Assembly: GCA_027451705.1 (NCBI GenBank)
Contig: DAIDIT010000223.1
Span: forward strand, 1 to 33,941
DNA: 33,941 bases
Origin: Pseudomonadota bacterium
GTDB lineage: Bacteria > Myxococcota > Myxococcia > Myxococcales > JAKAPL01
Direction of reading: 5' to 3'
The translations under genes and the position numbers were made by a program. Numbering within the stretch: the first letter of the stretch is position 1; every line of letters begins with the position of its first letter. Under the pieces are notes generated by a model. That model worked only from the letters and a program-made list of their open reading frames with translations. It had not been told where the DNA came from and searched no databases. Positions 1 to 8,463 of the stretch are shown here, piece after piece.

Positions 1-4
1 GTAA

Positions 5-178
5 CGCGGTCGTGCTCGTCCTTCCCGGGTGGCCCCCCACCTTGGTCCTCCCCCGCAGGCGGGGGAGGAGAGGATTCCGCGGGGGCGGCGCGGTCGTGCT
101 CGTCCTTCCCGGGTGGCCCCCCACCTTGGTCCTCCCCCGCAGGCGGGGGAGGAGAGGATTCCGCGGGGGCGGCGCGGT
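5..178. repeat. Tandem direct repeat, 84-bp unit, two full copies (about 5-88 and 89-172) plus the first bases of a third; each copy carries a perfect palindrome
   Basis: The string cgcggtcgtgctcgtccttcccgggtggccccccaccttggtcctcccccgcaggcgggggaggagaggattccgcgggggcgg occurs at 5 and again at 89; cgcggtcg recurs at 173 and then diverges. Inner hairpin tcctcccccgc-ag-gcgggggagga at 46-69 and 130-153. Confidence 0.9.
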
Positions 179-269
179 CGCTTTCGGTCTTCGCGGGTGG
201 GCCCGGTCGTCTTCGAGGGGGACCTCGGCGGCGCTGGACGGGGCGCGGGGCGCGGCGTAGCTTGCGCCG

Positions 270-1166
270 GTGCTCGCCGTCGAGGCCACGGGGCTCGTCA
301 AGCGCTACGGGCGCGTCGGGGCCGCGGCGCTCGACGGCGTCGACCTCGCGATCCCGGCCGGCGCCGCGTTCGGCCTCATCGGGCCCAACGGCGCGGGGAA
401 GACGACCTTCGTCAAGATCCTCCTCGGCCTGGTGTGCCCGACGGCGGGGGCGGTGCGGCTTTTCGGCGGCGCCCCTTCGGATCCGCGCGTCCGCGCCCGC
501 GTGGGCTACCTCCCCGAGAAGCTCGAACTGCCGGCCAACTGGACCGCGATGCAGTTTCTCCGCAGCGTCGCCCGGCTCAAGGGGCTCTCGGGGGCGGACA
601 CGCAGGTGCGCCACGGGCTGGAGCGCGTCGGGATCGCGGCGGACGCGCAGCGCCGGCTCGGGGCGCTCAGCAAGGGGCTCCGGCAGCGCGTCGGCCTCGC
701 CGCGGCGCTCCTCGGCGGCCCGGACCTGCTCGTGCTCGACGAGCCGACCGACGGCCTCGACCCGCTCGCCCGGGTCGCGGTCCGCGACCTCCTCGCCGCG
801 GAGCTCGCGCGCGGCGCGACGCTGCTCCTCAACTCCCACCTGCTCTCGGAGACGGAGCGGATCTGCGCGCGCGTCGGGATCCTCTCCCAGGGCAGGCTGG
901 TGCGCGAGGGCGCGCTCGACGCCCTCTGCGCCTTTCGCGAGCGCTGGCGGGTCCGCTTCGCGCCGGGCGCGGCGGCGGACGCGGTGGGGGCGGCGGGATT
1001 CACCGCCGACGGCGAGCCGGGCGTCTGGCACTGGGCCGGCGCCGACCTCGCGGGCCTCAACGCGGCGCTGGACCGCGCCCGCGCCGGCGGGGCGCTCGTC
1101 GCGGAGCTGGGGCCGGCCCACCGGTCGCTCGAGGCGGTGCTGGCGGAGGCGGTGCGCGGCCCGTGA
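270..1166 (+). CDS. ABC transporter ATP-binding protein (ABC-2 type exporter family)
   Basis: Walker A GPNGAGKTT, signature region LSKGLRQRVGLAAALL, Walker B LLVLDEPTDGLDP, H-loop NSHLLSE. GTG start. Confidence 0.92.
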   Translation: MLAVEATGLVKRYGRVGAAALDGVDLAIPAGAAFGLIGPNGAGKTTFVKILLGLVCPTAGAVRLFGGAPSDPRVRARVGYLPEKLELPANWTAMQFLRSVARLKGLSGADTQVRHGLERVGIAADAQRRLGALSKGLRQRVGLAAALLGGPDLLVLDEPTDGLDPLARVAVRDLLAAELARGATLLLNSHLLSETERICARVGILSQGRLVREGALDALCAFRERWRVRFAPGAAADAVGAAGFTADGEPGVWHWAGADLAGLNAALDRARAGGALVAELGPAHRSLEAVLAEAVRGP

Positions 1167-2077
1167 GCTCCGATCGACCGGCGACTCCGCAGACCGGGGA
1201 CGGCGCGCCCCGAGGCGCCGCGCCTTCGCGGCACTCCCTGCCGGGGGGGAGAGTCTGGTCCGTCGCCCTCGACGTGCTGCGCGACGGGGCGAGGCGGCGC
1301 TGGCTGCTGCTGGCCGGCGCGGTCGTGACGCTCGCGCTCGGGTTTCTGGCGCTCTCGATGCGGCTGCCGGCCGACGGAAGCTCGGCGGTCGGCCAGCTCT
1401 TCGCGGCGCCGGTCGCGCCGGGCGTGCGCGGCGCCGACGTCGCGGTCCGCGCCCTGTTCGCCTTCGCGGCGTACGGCCTCTTCTACGCCGGGCTGCCGTT
1501 CGGCATCGCGCTCTGCGCGGACGTCGCGCCGGCGCTGCTCGCGCCGGGGCGCGTCGAGCTGCTCGCCTCGCTGCCGCTGCGCCGCGCCGAGCTGCTCGCG
1601 GGAATCCTGCTCGGCGTGCTGCTGCTCGCGACCGGGACCTCGCTCTACGCGGCGGGCGGCCTCGCGATCGTGCTCGGGTTGAAGACGGCGGTCTGGAGCG
1701 CGGGGCCGCTCGGGGCGGCCCTGCTCCTGGGCGCGACCTTCGGCGCGATCTACGCGGCGATGCTCGCGGCCGCGGTGGTGGCGCGGAGCACGGCGCTCTC
1801 CGGCGGCGCCGGGGGCGTCGTGCTCGTCCTCGGCCTGCTCGCCGCGCGGCGCGACACGCTCTCGGGGTTCTTCGCGCCGGGGTTCGGCCGCGCGGTCTTC
1901 CTCGGGCTGACGGCGGTCGTACCGCGAATCGGCCCGCTCGCGGACGCGGCGGCCCAGCTCGCGGGCGGCGGGCCGATCGACCCGTCCCAGGTCGCGAGCC
2001 TGCTCGCGGGCGCCGCGGCCTTCGCGGCCGCAATGTTTGCGCTCGCCGCGGCGGTCTTCGCGCGCCGCGACCTGTAG
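1163..2077 (+). CDS. ABC transporter permease (ABC-2/NosY-like membrane protein)
   Basis: Hydrophobic multi-TM protein (VSSDRPATPQTG...LLLAGAVVTLALGFLALSMRLP...). GTG start overlaps the ATPase stop (GTGA), indicating translational coupling. The supplied ORF 29..2077 is over-extended upstream. Confidence 0.8.
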   Translation: MSSDRPATPQTGDGAPRGAAPSRHSLPGGRVWSVALDVLRDGARRRWLLLAGAVVTLALGFLALSMRLPADGSSAVGQLFAAPVAPGVRGADVAVRALFAFAAYGLFYAGLPFGIALCADVAPALLAPGRVELLASLPLRRAELLAGILLGVLLLATGTSLYAAGGLAIVLGLKTAVWSAGPLGAALLLGATFGAIYAAMLAAAVVARSTALSGGAGGVVLVLGLLAARRDTLSGFFAPGFGRAVFLGLTAVVPRIGPLADAAAQLAGGGPIDPSQVASLLAGAAAFAAAMFALAAAVFARRDL

Positions 2078-2093
2078 CGCCGCAGCGCGTGCA

Positions 2094-2124
2094 CCCGGGC
2101 GGGAGCTTGGCGCTCCCGCCCGGG
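2094..2124 (+). terminator. Strong stem-loop after the ABC permease gene; possible terminator or processing site, no T-tract
   Basis: Perfect 13-bp stem cccgggcgggagc / gctcccgcccggg with loop ttggc, 17 nt after the stop codon. Confidence 0.55.
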
Positions 2125-2169
2125 AGCCCTACCCATTCATCCATTCGCTTCGACCTGAGGAGGTCTCTC

Positions 2170-2769
2170 GTGACGCTTCGCGCGGTCCGTCCCGTCGTCC
2201 TTTCCCTGGCGTTTCCCTTGCTCGCCGCGCTCGCCCCCCAGGCGCTCGCGAAGTCCGGAAAGATCACCGGCAAGGTGGACGCGAGCCCCGCCAAGTACCT
2301 GAAGGAGACGGTCGTCTACGTGACCTCCGGCGGGAGCCCGGGAACGCCGAAGACCGCGACGATGAACCAGAAGCACATGAAGTTCATCCCCCACGTCCTC
2401 GCGATCACGGTCGGCGACACGGTGAAGTTCGAGAACGGAGACACCGTCGCCCACAACGTCTTCACGCCCGACGTCGCGCCCTACAACCTCGGGACGTTCA
2501 AGCCCGGCGAGAGCCGGACCCACACCTTCGACAAGCCGGGCGCCTACAGCCAGCTCTGCAGCCTGCACCCGGAGATGCTCGCCTTCATCTACGTCGCGCC
2601 GACGCCCTACCACGCGGTGGTCAAGCCCGACGGGACGTTCGAGATCGCGAACGTGCCGCCAGGCGACTACCAGGTGGCGATCTGGAACTCCCACCTCAAG
2701 GCCGAGCCGCAGTCGGTGACCGTCTCCGCCGGCCAGGCGGCGCAGGTCTCGTTCTCGCTGTCGCGCTGA
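2170..2769 (+). CDS. Exported blue-copper (plastocyanin/cupredoxin-like) protein with a C-terminal carboxypeptidase-regulatory-like segment
   Basis: GTG start after the RBS gaggagg; Sec-like signal peptide VTLRAVRPVVLSLAFPLLAALAPQALA; type-1 copper ligand pattern AHNVF ... CSLHPEM (His, then Cys-x2-His-x2-Met); C-terminal PDGTFEIANVPPGDYQVAIWN. Confidence 0.85.
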   Translation: MTLRAVRPVVLSLAFPLLAALAPQALAKSGKITGKVDASPAKYLKETVVYVTSGGSPGTPKTATMNQKHMKFIPHVLAITVGDTVKFENGDTVAHNVFTPDVAPYNLGTFKPGESRTHTFDKPGAYSQLCSLHPEMLAFIYVAPTPYHAVVKPDGTFEIANVPPGDYQVAIWNSHLKAEPQSVTVSAGQAAQVSFSLSR

Positions 2770-2772
2770 GCG

Positions 2773-3255
2773 GTGCGGGGTCTCTTGGCGGCGGTCGCGG
2801 CGGCGGGGTGGGTGGCGGCGTGCGGGGCGCCGCCGCCGCGCGCCCCGGCGCAGCCGATCCCGTTCAGCCACCGGCTCCACGCCGGGCAGTACCGGATGGG
2901 TTGCACGCTCTGCCACGCCTATGCCGCGCGCGGGCCGGTCGCGGGCATCCCCCCGACCTATCGCTGCTACGGCTGCCACAAGTTCGTGGGAACCGACAAG
3001 CCGGCGGTCCAAAAGGTCGACGCCGCGTTCCTCGCCGGCCAGCCGCTCGTCTGGAACCGCGTCTACCGGCTGCCGGACCACGTCTTCTTCACCCACGAGC
3101 GGCACGTCGCGGCCGGGGTGTCCTGCCAGACCTGCCACGGACCGGTCGAGACGGTGGACGTCGTGGCGCAAGTCGCCCCGCTCACGATGGGCTGGTGCAT
3201 CGACTGCCACCGGCAGCGCAACGCGCCGACCGACTGCCTGACCTGCCACAAGTGA
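2773..3255 (+). CDS. actA: Alternative complex III subunit ActA, pentaheme cytochrome c
   Basis: Five CxxCH motifs (CTLCH, CYGCH, CQTCH, CIDCH, CLTCH); first gene of an actABCDEF-ordered cluster; N-terminus MRGLLAAVAAAGWVAACGAP. Confidence 0.93.
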   Translation: MRGLLAAVAAAGWVAACGAPPPRAPAQPIPFSHRLHAGQYRMGCTLCHAYAARGPVAGIPPTYRCYGCHKFVGTDKPAVQKVDAAFLAGQPLVWNRVYRLPDHVFFTHERHVAAGVSCQTCHGPVETVDVVAQVAPLTMGWCIDCHRQRNAPTDCLTCHK

Positions 3256-3259
3256 CGCG

Positions 3260-6151
3260 ATGGACGGCGACGGAACCACGGGCTTGCAGCGGCGGACCTT
3301 CTTGAAGGTCCTCGGGGCGTGCGGGGTCGAGGCGGGCTGCTCGCCCGCGCACGCGCCGGCGAAGCTCTACGCCGCGCTGACGCCCGAGCCGAACGTCGTG
3401 CCGGGGACGCCGATCTTCTACCGCACGGTCTGCCGGGAGTGCGCGGCGGGCTGCGGCGTCACCGCGCGGACGCGGGAAGGGCGGGTCGTCAAGCTCGAGG
3501 GCAATCCCGAGGACCCGATCGGCGGGGGCGCGCTCTGCGCGCGCGGGCAGGCGTCGCTGCAACGGCTCTACGCGCCCGACCGCATCCGGGGACCGATGCG
3601 GCAGGGCGGCGCGGGAGGCTCCGTCGCCGTGTCGTGGGAAGAGGCGCTGTCGCGGGTGGGGGCGGCGATCGCGGGGGCGCGCGGACGGGCCGGCGCCGTC
3701 CGACTGCTCACCCGGCCGGAGACCGGTCTCACGGGGAGGATCCAGCGGCAGTTCCTGGCCGCGATCGGCATGCCCGAGTCGGGTCGCGTCGCCTTCGAGC
3801 CGCTCGATCTCGCGCCGCTGCGCGCGGCGGGTCGGAAGCTCTTCGGCCGCGACGAGCTGCCGGCCTTCGACCTCGCCGCGGCGCGGACGGTCGTCGCCTT
3901 CGGCGCGGAGTTCCTCGAGGGATGGCTCTCGCCCGTGGAGCTGGCGCGAGGCTTCGCGGCCGGACGGGGCAAGGTTGGCCCGAGCCGTACGCGGCTGACC
4001 TGGGTCGGCCCGCGCCTCGGCGGCACGGGTGCGAGCGCCGACGCTTGGGTGGCCACGCGGGCCGGGGGCGAGGCGGCGGTCGCGCTCGGCGTGCTCCACT
4101 GGCTCGTCTATCGGAGCCACCGCGTGGACGGGCTTCCGCCCGAGGCCGCGGCGCTGCGGCCGATCGTCGCCGCCTACGACCCGGCGAGCGCGGCGGCGGC
4201 CGCGGGCGTGCCGGTGGCGGCGATCGAGGCGCTCGGCCGCGAGCTGGCGGAGCGGCGTCCTTCGGCGCTGCTCGGGCCAGGATTGCCGTCGAGCGGGCCG
4301 GACGCGGTGGAGCTGGCCGAGGCGATCCTCCTCGTGAACTTCGTGCTCGGCAACGTCGGCCGGACGGTCCTCTACGGGCTCGACCCGCGCCTCGACATCC
4401 CCGCGCGGGCGGAGGAGGTCGAGGCGCTCGTCGCGGACATGGCCGCCGGAAAGGTCGAGGTGCTGCTCCTGCACCACGCCGATCCCGTGGGCGCGCTGCC
4501 GCCCGGGTTCGGAGCGCGGGAGGCGTTCGCCAAGGTGCCGCTCGTCGTGAGCTTCTCGGACCTGCCCGACCCCTCGACGCGGCTCGCGCAGTTCGTCCTG
4601 CCCGACGACCACCCGCTCGAGGCGTTCGGCGACGTCTCGCCGCGCGCGGGCGTCGTGCAGATCGACCAGCCGGCGATGCGGCCGCTTTGGGACAGCCGCG
4701 CGGCCGCGCAGTCGCTGCTCGACCTCGCGAAGCTGCTCGGGCTGTCCGCGCTGCGCGCGCCGTCGTACGCGCTTTACGACCACTTCCTCGCGGCGATGAA
4801 AGTCCTCGCCGCGGACGAGGCCGGGAAGGGCGGGGACGTCGAGGCGGCCCGGCGGGCCGCGATGGAGCGGGGCGGCTTCTGGAAGCGCGCGGCGCCCGCC
4901 GAGGTGACGCTCGAGACCCGCCCGCTCGCGCCATTCCGGATGGGGCCGCCGCCCGCGGAGGAAGGCGTGCCCATCGTGCCGTTCTCGACGCCGCTGCGCG
5001 GCGGGGGCGCCGTCGACGCGATGCCGTGGCTGCGGGAGGTGCCGGATCCGACGACGAGCATCTCCTGGGTCCCGTGGGTCGAGCTGCCGCGCGCGCTCGC
5101 GGAACGGCTCGGGGCATCGACCGGCGAGGTCGTGGAGGTGCGGACCGGGGCGGGCGCGGTGGAGCTCGCCGCCTACGTCGCGCCGGCGCTCCGCGACGGC
5201 TGCGTCGCGGTTCCCATCGGCAACGAGCTCTCGCGGCTCTTGCCGGCGGCCGTCGACGGTGCGTCGGGGGCGTTCCTCTGGGCGGGGGCGCGCGCGACGC
5301 TGCGGAAGACCGGGCGGACGATCGTGCTGCCGAGGATGTCCGTCGTGGCCGAGCCGACGCAGGAGGGCGTGGTCCGCTGGGTGTCCGCGGCGGCCCCCGC
5401 GGTCCCGAGCCCGGAGGCGTCGGAGCAGATGTACCCGCGGCCCGAGCACCCCAAGCACCGCTGGGCGATGGCCATCGACCTCGATCGCTGCACGGGCTGC
5501 CAGGCGTGCGTCGTCGCGTGCTACGCGGAGAACAACGTCGCGGTGGTGGGGCCGGAGCTGGCCGCGCAGGGCCGGACGATGGCATGGCTCCGGATCGAGC
5601 GGTATTTCGAGCCCGCGCGGGAGGGAGCGCCGGGGCCGGGGATGGACTTCCTGCCGATGCTCTGCCAGCAGTGCGCCTCCGCGCCGTGCGAGCCCGTCTG
5701 TCCGGTCTACGCGACGTACCACACGGCCGAGGGGCTCAACGCGCAGGTCTACAACCGCTGCGTCGGGACGCGCTACTGCTCGAACAACTGCCCCTACAAG
5801 GTCCGCGAGTTCAACTACGTCGATCCGGTCTTCCCGAGCCCGCTGAACCTCCAGCTCAACCCCGACGTGACGGTGCGCTCCAAGGGCGTCATGGAGAAGT
5901 GCACCTTCTGTGTGCAGCGGATCCGATTCGCGGAGAACGCGGCGCGCGACGCGGGCCGGCCCGTCGGCGACGGGGAGGTCGTCACCGCGTGCGCGCAGGC
6001 CTGCCCCTCTCGCGCGATCGTCTTCGGCGACGCGGACGATCCGACCTCGAGGGTCTCCGCCCTCCGCCGCGACTCGCGCGGCTATTCGGTCCTCGGCGAG
6101 CTGAACACCGCGCCGGCGATCACCTACCTCGCGAAGGTCCGGGAGGGCTGA
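3260..6151 (+). CDS. actB: Alternative complex III subunit ActB, molybdopterin-oxidoreductase-like/iron-sulfur fusion
   Basis: Tat-like N-terminus LQRRTFLKVLGACGVEAGCSP; CISM-like domain VCRECAAGCGVTARTREGRVVKLEGNPEDP...LCARGQASL; C-terminal ferredoxin-type motifs CTGCQACVVAC, CQQCASAPCEPVCP, CVGTRYCSNNCPYK, CTFCVQRI, CAQACP. Confidence 0.95.
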   Translation: MDGDGTTGLQRRTFLKVLGACGVEAGCSPAHAPAKLYAALTPEPNVVPGTPIFYRTVCRECAAGCGVTARTREGRVVKLEGNPEDPIGGGALCARGQASLQRLYAPDRIRGPMRQGGAGGSVAVSWEEALSRVGAAIAGARGRAGAVRLLTRPETGLTGRIQRQFLAAIGMPESGRVAFEPLDLAPLRAAGRKLFGRDELPAFDLAAARTVVAFGAEFLEGWLSPVELARGFAAGRGKVGPSRTRLTWVGPRLGGTGASADAWVATRAGGEAAVALGVLHWLVYRSHRVDGLPPEAAALRPIVAAYDPASAAAAAGVPVAAIEALGRELAERRPSALLGPGLPSSGPDAVELAEAILLVNFVLGNVGRTVLYGLDPRLDIPARAEEVEALVADMAAGKVEVLLLHHADPVGALPPGFGAREAFAKVPLVVSFSDLPDPSTRLAQFVLPDDHPLEAFGDVSPRAGVVQIDQPAMRPLWDSRAAAQSLLDLAKLLGLSALRAPSYALYDHFLAAMKVLAADEAGKGGDVEAARRAAMERGGFWKRAAPAEVTLETRPLAPFRMGPPPAEEGVPIVPFSTPLRGGGAVDAMPWLREVPDPTTSISWVPWVELPRALAERLGASTGEVVEVRTGAGAVELAAYVAPALRDGCVAVPIGNELSRLLPAAVDGASGAFLWAGARATLRKTGRTIVLPRMSVVAEPTQEGVVRWVSAAAPAVPSPEASEQMYPRPEHPKHRWAMAIDLDRCTGCQACVVACYAENNVAVVGPELAAQGRTMAWLRIERYFEPAREGAPGPGMDFLPMLCQQCASAPCEPVCPVYATYHTAEGLNAQVYNRCVGTRYCSNNCPYKVREFNYVDPVFPSPLNLQLNPDVTVRSKGVMEKCTFCVQRIRFAENAARDAGRPVGDGEVVTACAQACPSRAIVFGDADDPTSRVSALRRDSRGYSVLGELNTAPAITYLAKVREG

Positions 6152-7486
6152 ATGGCCGCGGCCGCCGGGATTCGACAGGTGCAGGCGATCGCCCTCCAGG
6201 CGGAGGATCGCCTCGGGCTCGGCCATTTCGCCCTCCTGCTGCTCTCGTTCGCGGCGGTGGTGGTCGGCGGCTACGCCTGGGCGTGGCAGATCGGCCACGG
6301 CATGGTCGGCTCCGGGCTCGAACGGCCGGTCGCCTGGGGCGTCTACATCACGGACTTCGTCTTCTGGGTCGGAATCGCCCACTCGGGGACGTTGATCAGC
6401 GCGATCCTGTTCCTGTTCCGCGCCCGCTTCCGGACCGCCGTCTATCGGGTGGCCGAGGCGATGACCGTCTTCGGCGTGATGACCGCCGGCCTCTTCCCGA
6501 TCATCCACCTCGGCCGGCCGTGGTTCGCCTACTGGCTCTTCCCGTACCCGAACCAGCGCCACCTCTGGGTGAACTTCCGCTCGCCGCTGCTCTGGGACGT
6601 CTTCGCGGTCTCGACGTATTTCGTCATCAGCGCGACGTTCCTCTGGGTCGGCATGGTGCCGGATGCGGCCGCGCTGCGCGACGCCTCGGCCGGCTGGCGG
6701 CGCCGCTTCTACGCCGTCTTCTCCGTCGGCTGGCACGGAACCTCCGAGGAGTGGCGCCACTTCACCCGCTCGTACCTCTTCTTCGCGGCGCTGGCGACGC
6801 CGCTCGTCATCTCGGTGCACAGCGTCGTGTCGTGGGACTTCGCCGTCTCGATGGTCCCGGGCTGGCACTCGACGATCTTCCCCCCGTACTTCGTCGCGGG
6901 GGCGATCTTCTCGGGCGTCGCGATGGTGGTGACGCTCCTGATCCCGCTGCGCCGGGCGCTCCGCCTCGAAGAGGCGATCACGATCCACCACCTCGACATG
7001 CTCGCCCGCGTGGTCCTCTTCACCAGCCTGATCGTGACCTACTCCTACGTCGTCGAGTTCTCCCTGGCGCTGCACGGGCCGCCGAGCGCCGAACGCGCCA
7101 CGCTCGTCTACCGGGCGACCGGCGACTACGCGCTGCTGTTCTGGATCATGATCCTGTGCAACAGCGTGCTCCCGCTCCTCCTCTTCGTGCCTCGAGTGCG
7201 GCGGAGCCCCGCGGCGCTGCTGCCGATCGTCATCGCCGTCAACGTGGGCATGTGGCTCGAGCGCTTCGTCATCATCGTCAGCTCGCTCTCCCACGACCGC
7301 CTCTCCTACCTCTGGCGCGTCTACCATCCGCAGCCCATCGAGATCGCGATCACGCTCGGCTCGTTCGGCTGGTTCTTCTTCTGGTTCCTCCTCTTCGTGA
7401 AGTTCCTGCCGACGCTCTCGATCGCCGAGCTGAAGGAGCAGGTCGATCACCCGTCCGTCGCGCAGATGGGGCTGGTCGATGGCTAG
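6152..7486 (+). CDS. actC: Alternative complex III subunit ActC, NrfD/PsrC-like membrane protein
   Basis: Multi-TM NrfD-like protein (WGVYITDFVFWVGIAHSGTLISAILFLFRARFRTAVYRVAEAMTVFGVMTAGLFPIIHLGRPWFAYWLFPYPNQR); ATG directly follows the actB TGA. Confidence 0.95.
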   Translation: MAAAAGIRQVQAIALQAEDRLGLGHFALLLLSFAAVVVGGYAWAWQIGHGMVGSGLERPVAWGVYITDFVFWVGIAHSGTLISAILFLFRARFRTAVYRVAEAMTVFGVMTAGLFPIIHLGRPWFAYWLFPYPNQRHLWVNFRSPLLWDVFAVSTYFVISATFLWVGMVPDAAALRDASAGWRRRFYAVFSVGWHGTSEEWRHFTRSYLFFAALATPLVISVHSVVSWDFAVSMVPGWHSTIFPPYFVAGAIFSGVAMVVTLLIPLRRALRLEEAITIHHLDMLARVVLFTSLIVTYSYVVEFSLALHGPPSAERATLVYRATGDYALLFWIMILCNSVLPLLLFVPRVRRSPAALLPIVIAVNVGMWLERFVIIVSSLSHDRLSYLWRVYHPQPIEIAITLGSFGWFFFWFLLFVKFLPTLSIAELKEQVDHPSVAQMGLVDG

Positions 7487-7988
7487 GTCGGCGGAGGCGG
7501 GCGTCCTCGGATGGTTCGTCGAGCCGGCGCGGGCGGCGCGCGCCGTCCGCGCGCTGCGGGCCGCCGGATTTCTGGACGTCCGCGCGGCGATGCCCGCGCC
7601 GTTCCCGGCGGTGATCGCGGCGCTGGGGCGGCCGCGGAGCCGGGTGGGCTTCGGCGTGTTCGTGGGGACGGTCACGGGCGTCGTGGCGGGTTACGCGCTG
7701 TGCGCCGCCACTTCGGCGGACTGGGCCCTCGTGACCGGCGGCAAGCCGATCCTCTCCTGGCCGGCCTTCACCGTGATCGCCTTCGAGGTCGCGGTGCTCG
7801 TCGGCGGGCTGACGACGCACGCCATCCTCGCGGTCGAGACGGCGTGGGCCCGTGCGCGCCACCGCGTCCCCCTCCGTGGGAGGAGCGCGTCGCTCGACCG
7901 GATCGGCATCTTCGCCGTGGGAGAGGCGGGGGCCGCGGAAAAGGTCCTTCGCACCGAAGGCGCCGAGGAGGTCGAGCGGGTTGACTGA
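7479..7988 (+). CDS. actD: Alternative complex III subunit ActD (DUF3341-like)
   Basis: Position in the cluster; two hydrophobic segments (VGFGVFVGTVTGVVAGYAL; PAFTVIAFEVAVLVGGLTTHAIL); start overlaps the actC stop (ATGGCTAG). Confidence 0.9.
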   Translation: MARSAEAGVLGWFVEPARAARAVRALRAAGFLDVRAAMPAPFPAVIAALGRPRSRVGFGVFVGTVTGVVAGYALCAATSADWALVTGGKPILSWPAFTVIAFEVAVLVGGLTTHAILAVETAWARARHRVPLRGRSASLDRIGIFAVGEAGAAEKVLRTEGAEEVERVD

Positions 7989-8463
7989 GTGGCTGCCAGC
8001 CGCGGCGCTCCTCGTCCTCTGCGCCTCGTGCCGGAACGACTGGCGCACCGACATGTGGTTCGAGGCGGCGGTGCAGCCCCAGGAGGCGCCTGCGCGGGCC
8101 GAACCGGAGCACTCCGTCCGGCTCGACGCGCGCCCGCCGATTGCGGATCGCGACGACGCCACGGACCTGCCCAATCCCGTGGCCGCGGGCGGCGAGTCCG
8201 TTCGACACGGGGCGCTGATCTTCCAAGCCCGCTGCGCCTGCTGCCACGGCGACGGCGGACGCGGCGATGGCCCGGTCTCCAAGCTCTTCCCGCAGGCGAC
8301 CGATCTGGCCAGCGAACCGGTGCGGAGGCGCTCCGACGGCTACCTCTTCGGCACCGTGACCTTCGGCGGCAGGGCCATGCCCGAGTACGCCGACGGCTTG
8401 ACGCGGCGCGACCGCTGGGACGTCGTCAACTTCGTACGGTCCCTGCAGGCGGGGTCGCGATGA
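7981..8463 (+). CDS. actE: Alternative complex III subunit ActE, monoheme cytochrome c lipoprotein
   Basis: One CACCH heme motif; TTG start gives a lipoprotein signal MTEWLPAAALLVLCASC|RNDWRTDMW. The supplied ORF 7852..8463 starts too far upstream, inside actD. Confidence 0.85.
   Translation: MTEWLPAAALLVLCASCRNDWRTDMWFEAAVQPQEAPARAEPEHSVRLDARPPIADRDDATDLPNPVAAGGESVRHGALIFQARCACCHGDGGRGDGPVSKLFPQATDLASEPVRRRSDGYLFGTVTFGGRAMPEYADGLTRRDRWDVVNFVRSLQAGSR

Noticed and set aside
5-178. CRISPR-like reading of the 5' tandem repeat
   Set aside because: The 84-bp copies are contiguous with no unique spacers; not a CRISPR array.
3182-7675. 1497-aa minus-strand ORF antisense to actABC
   Set aside because: Arg/Asp/Glu/His/Pro-rich composition with no domains; the plus strand encodes clear ACIII subunits. 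It is a high-GC antisense artefact.
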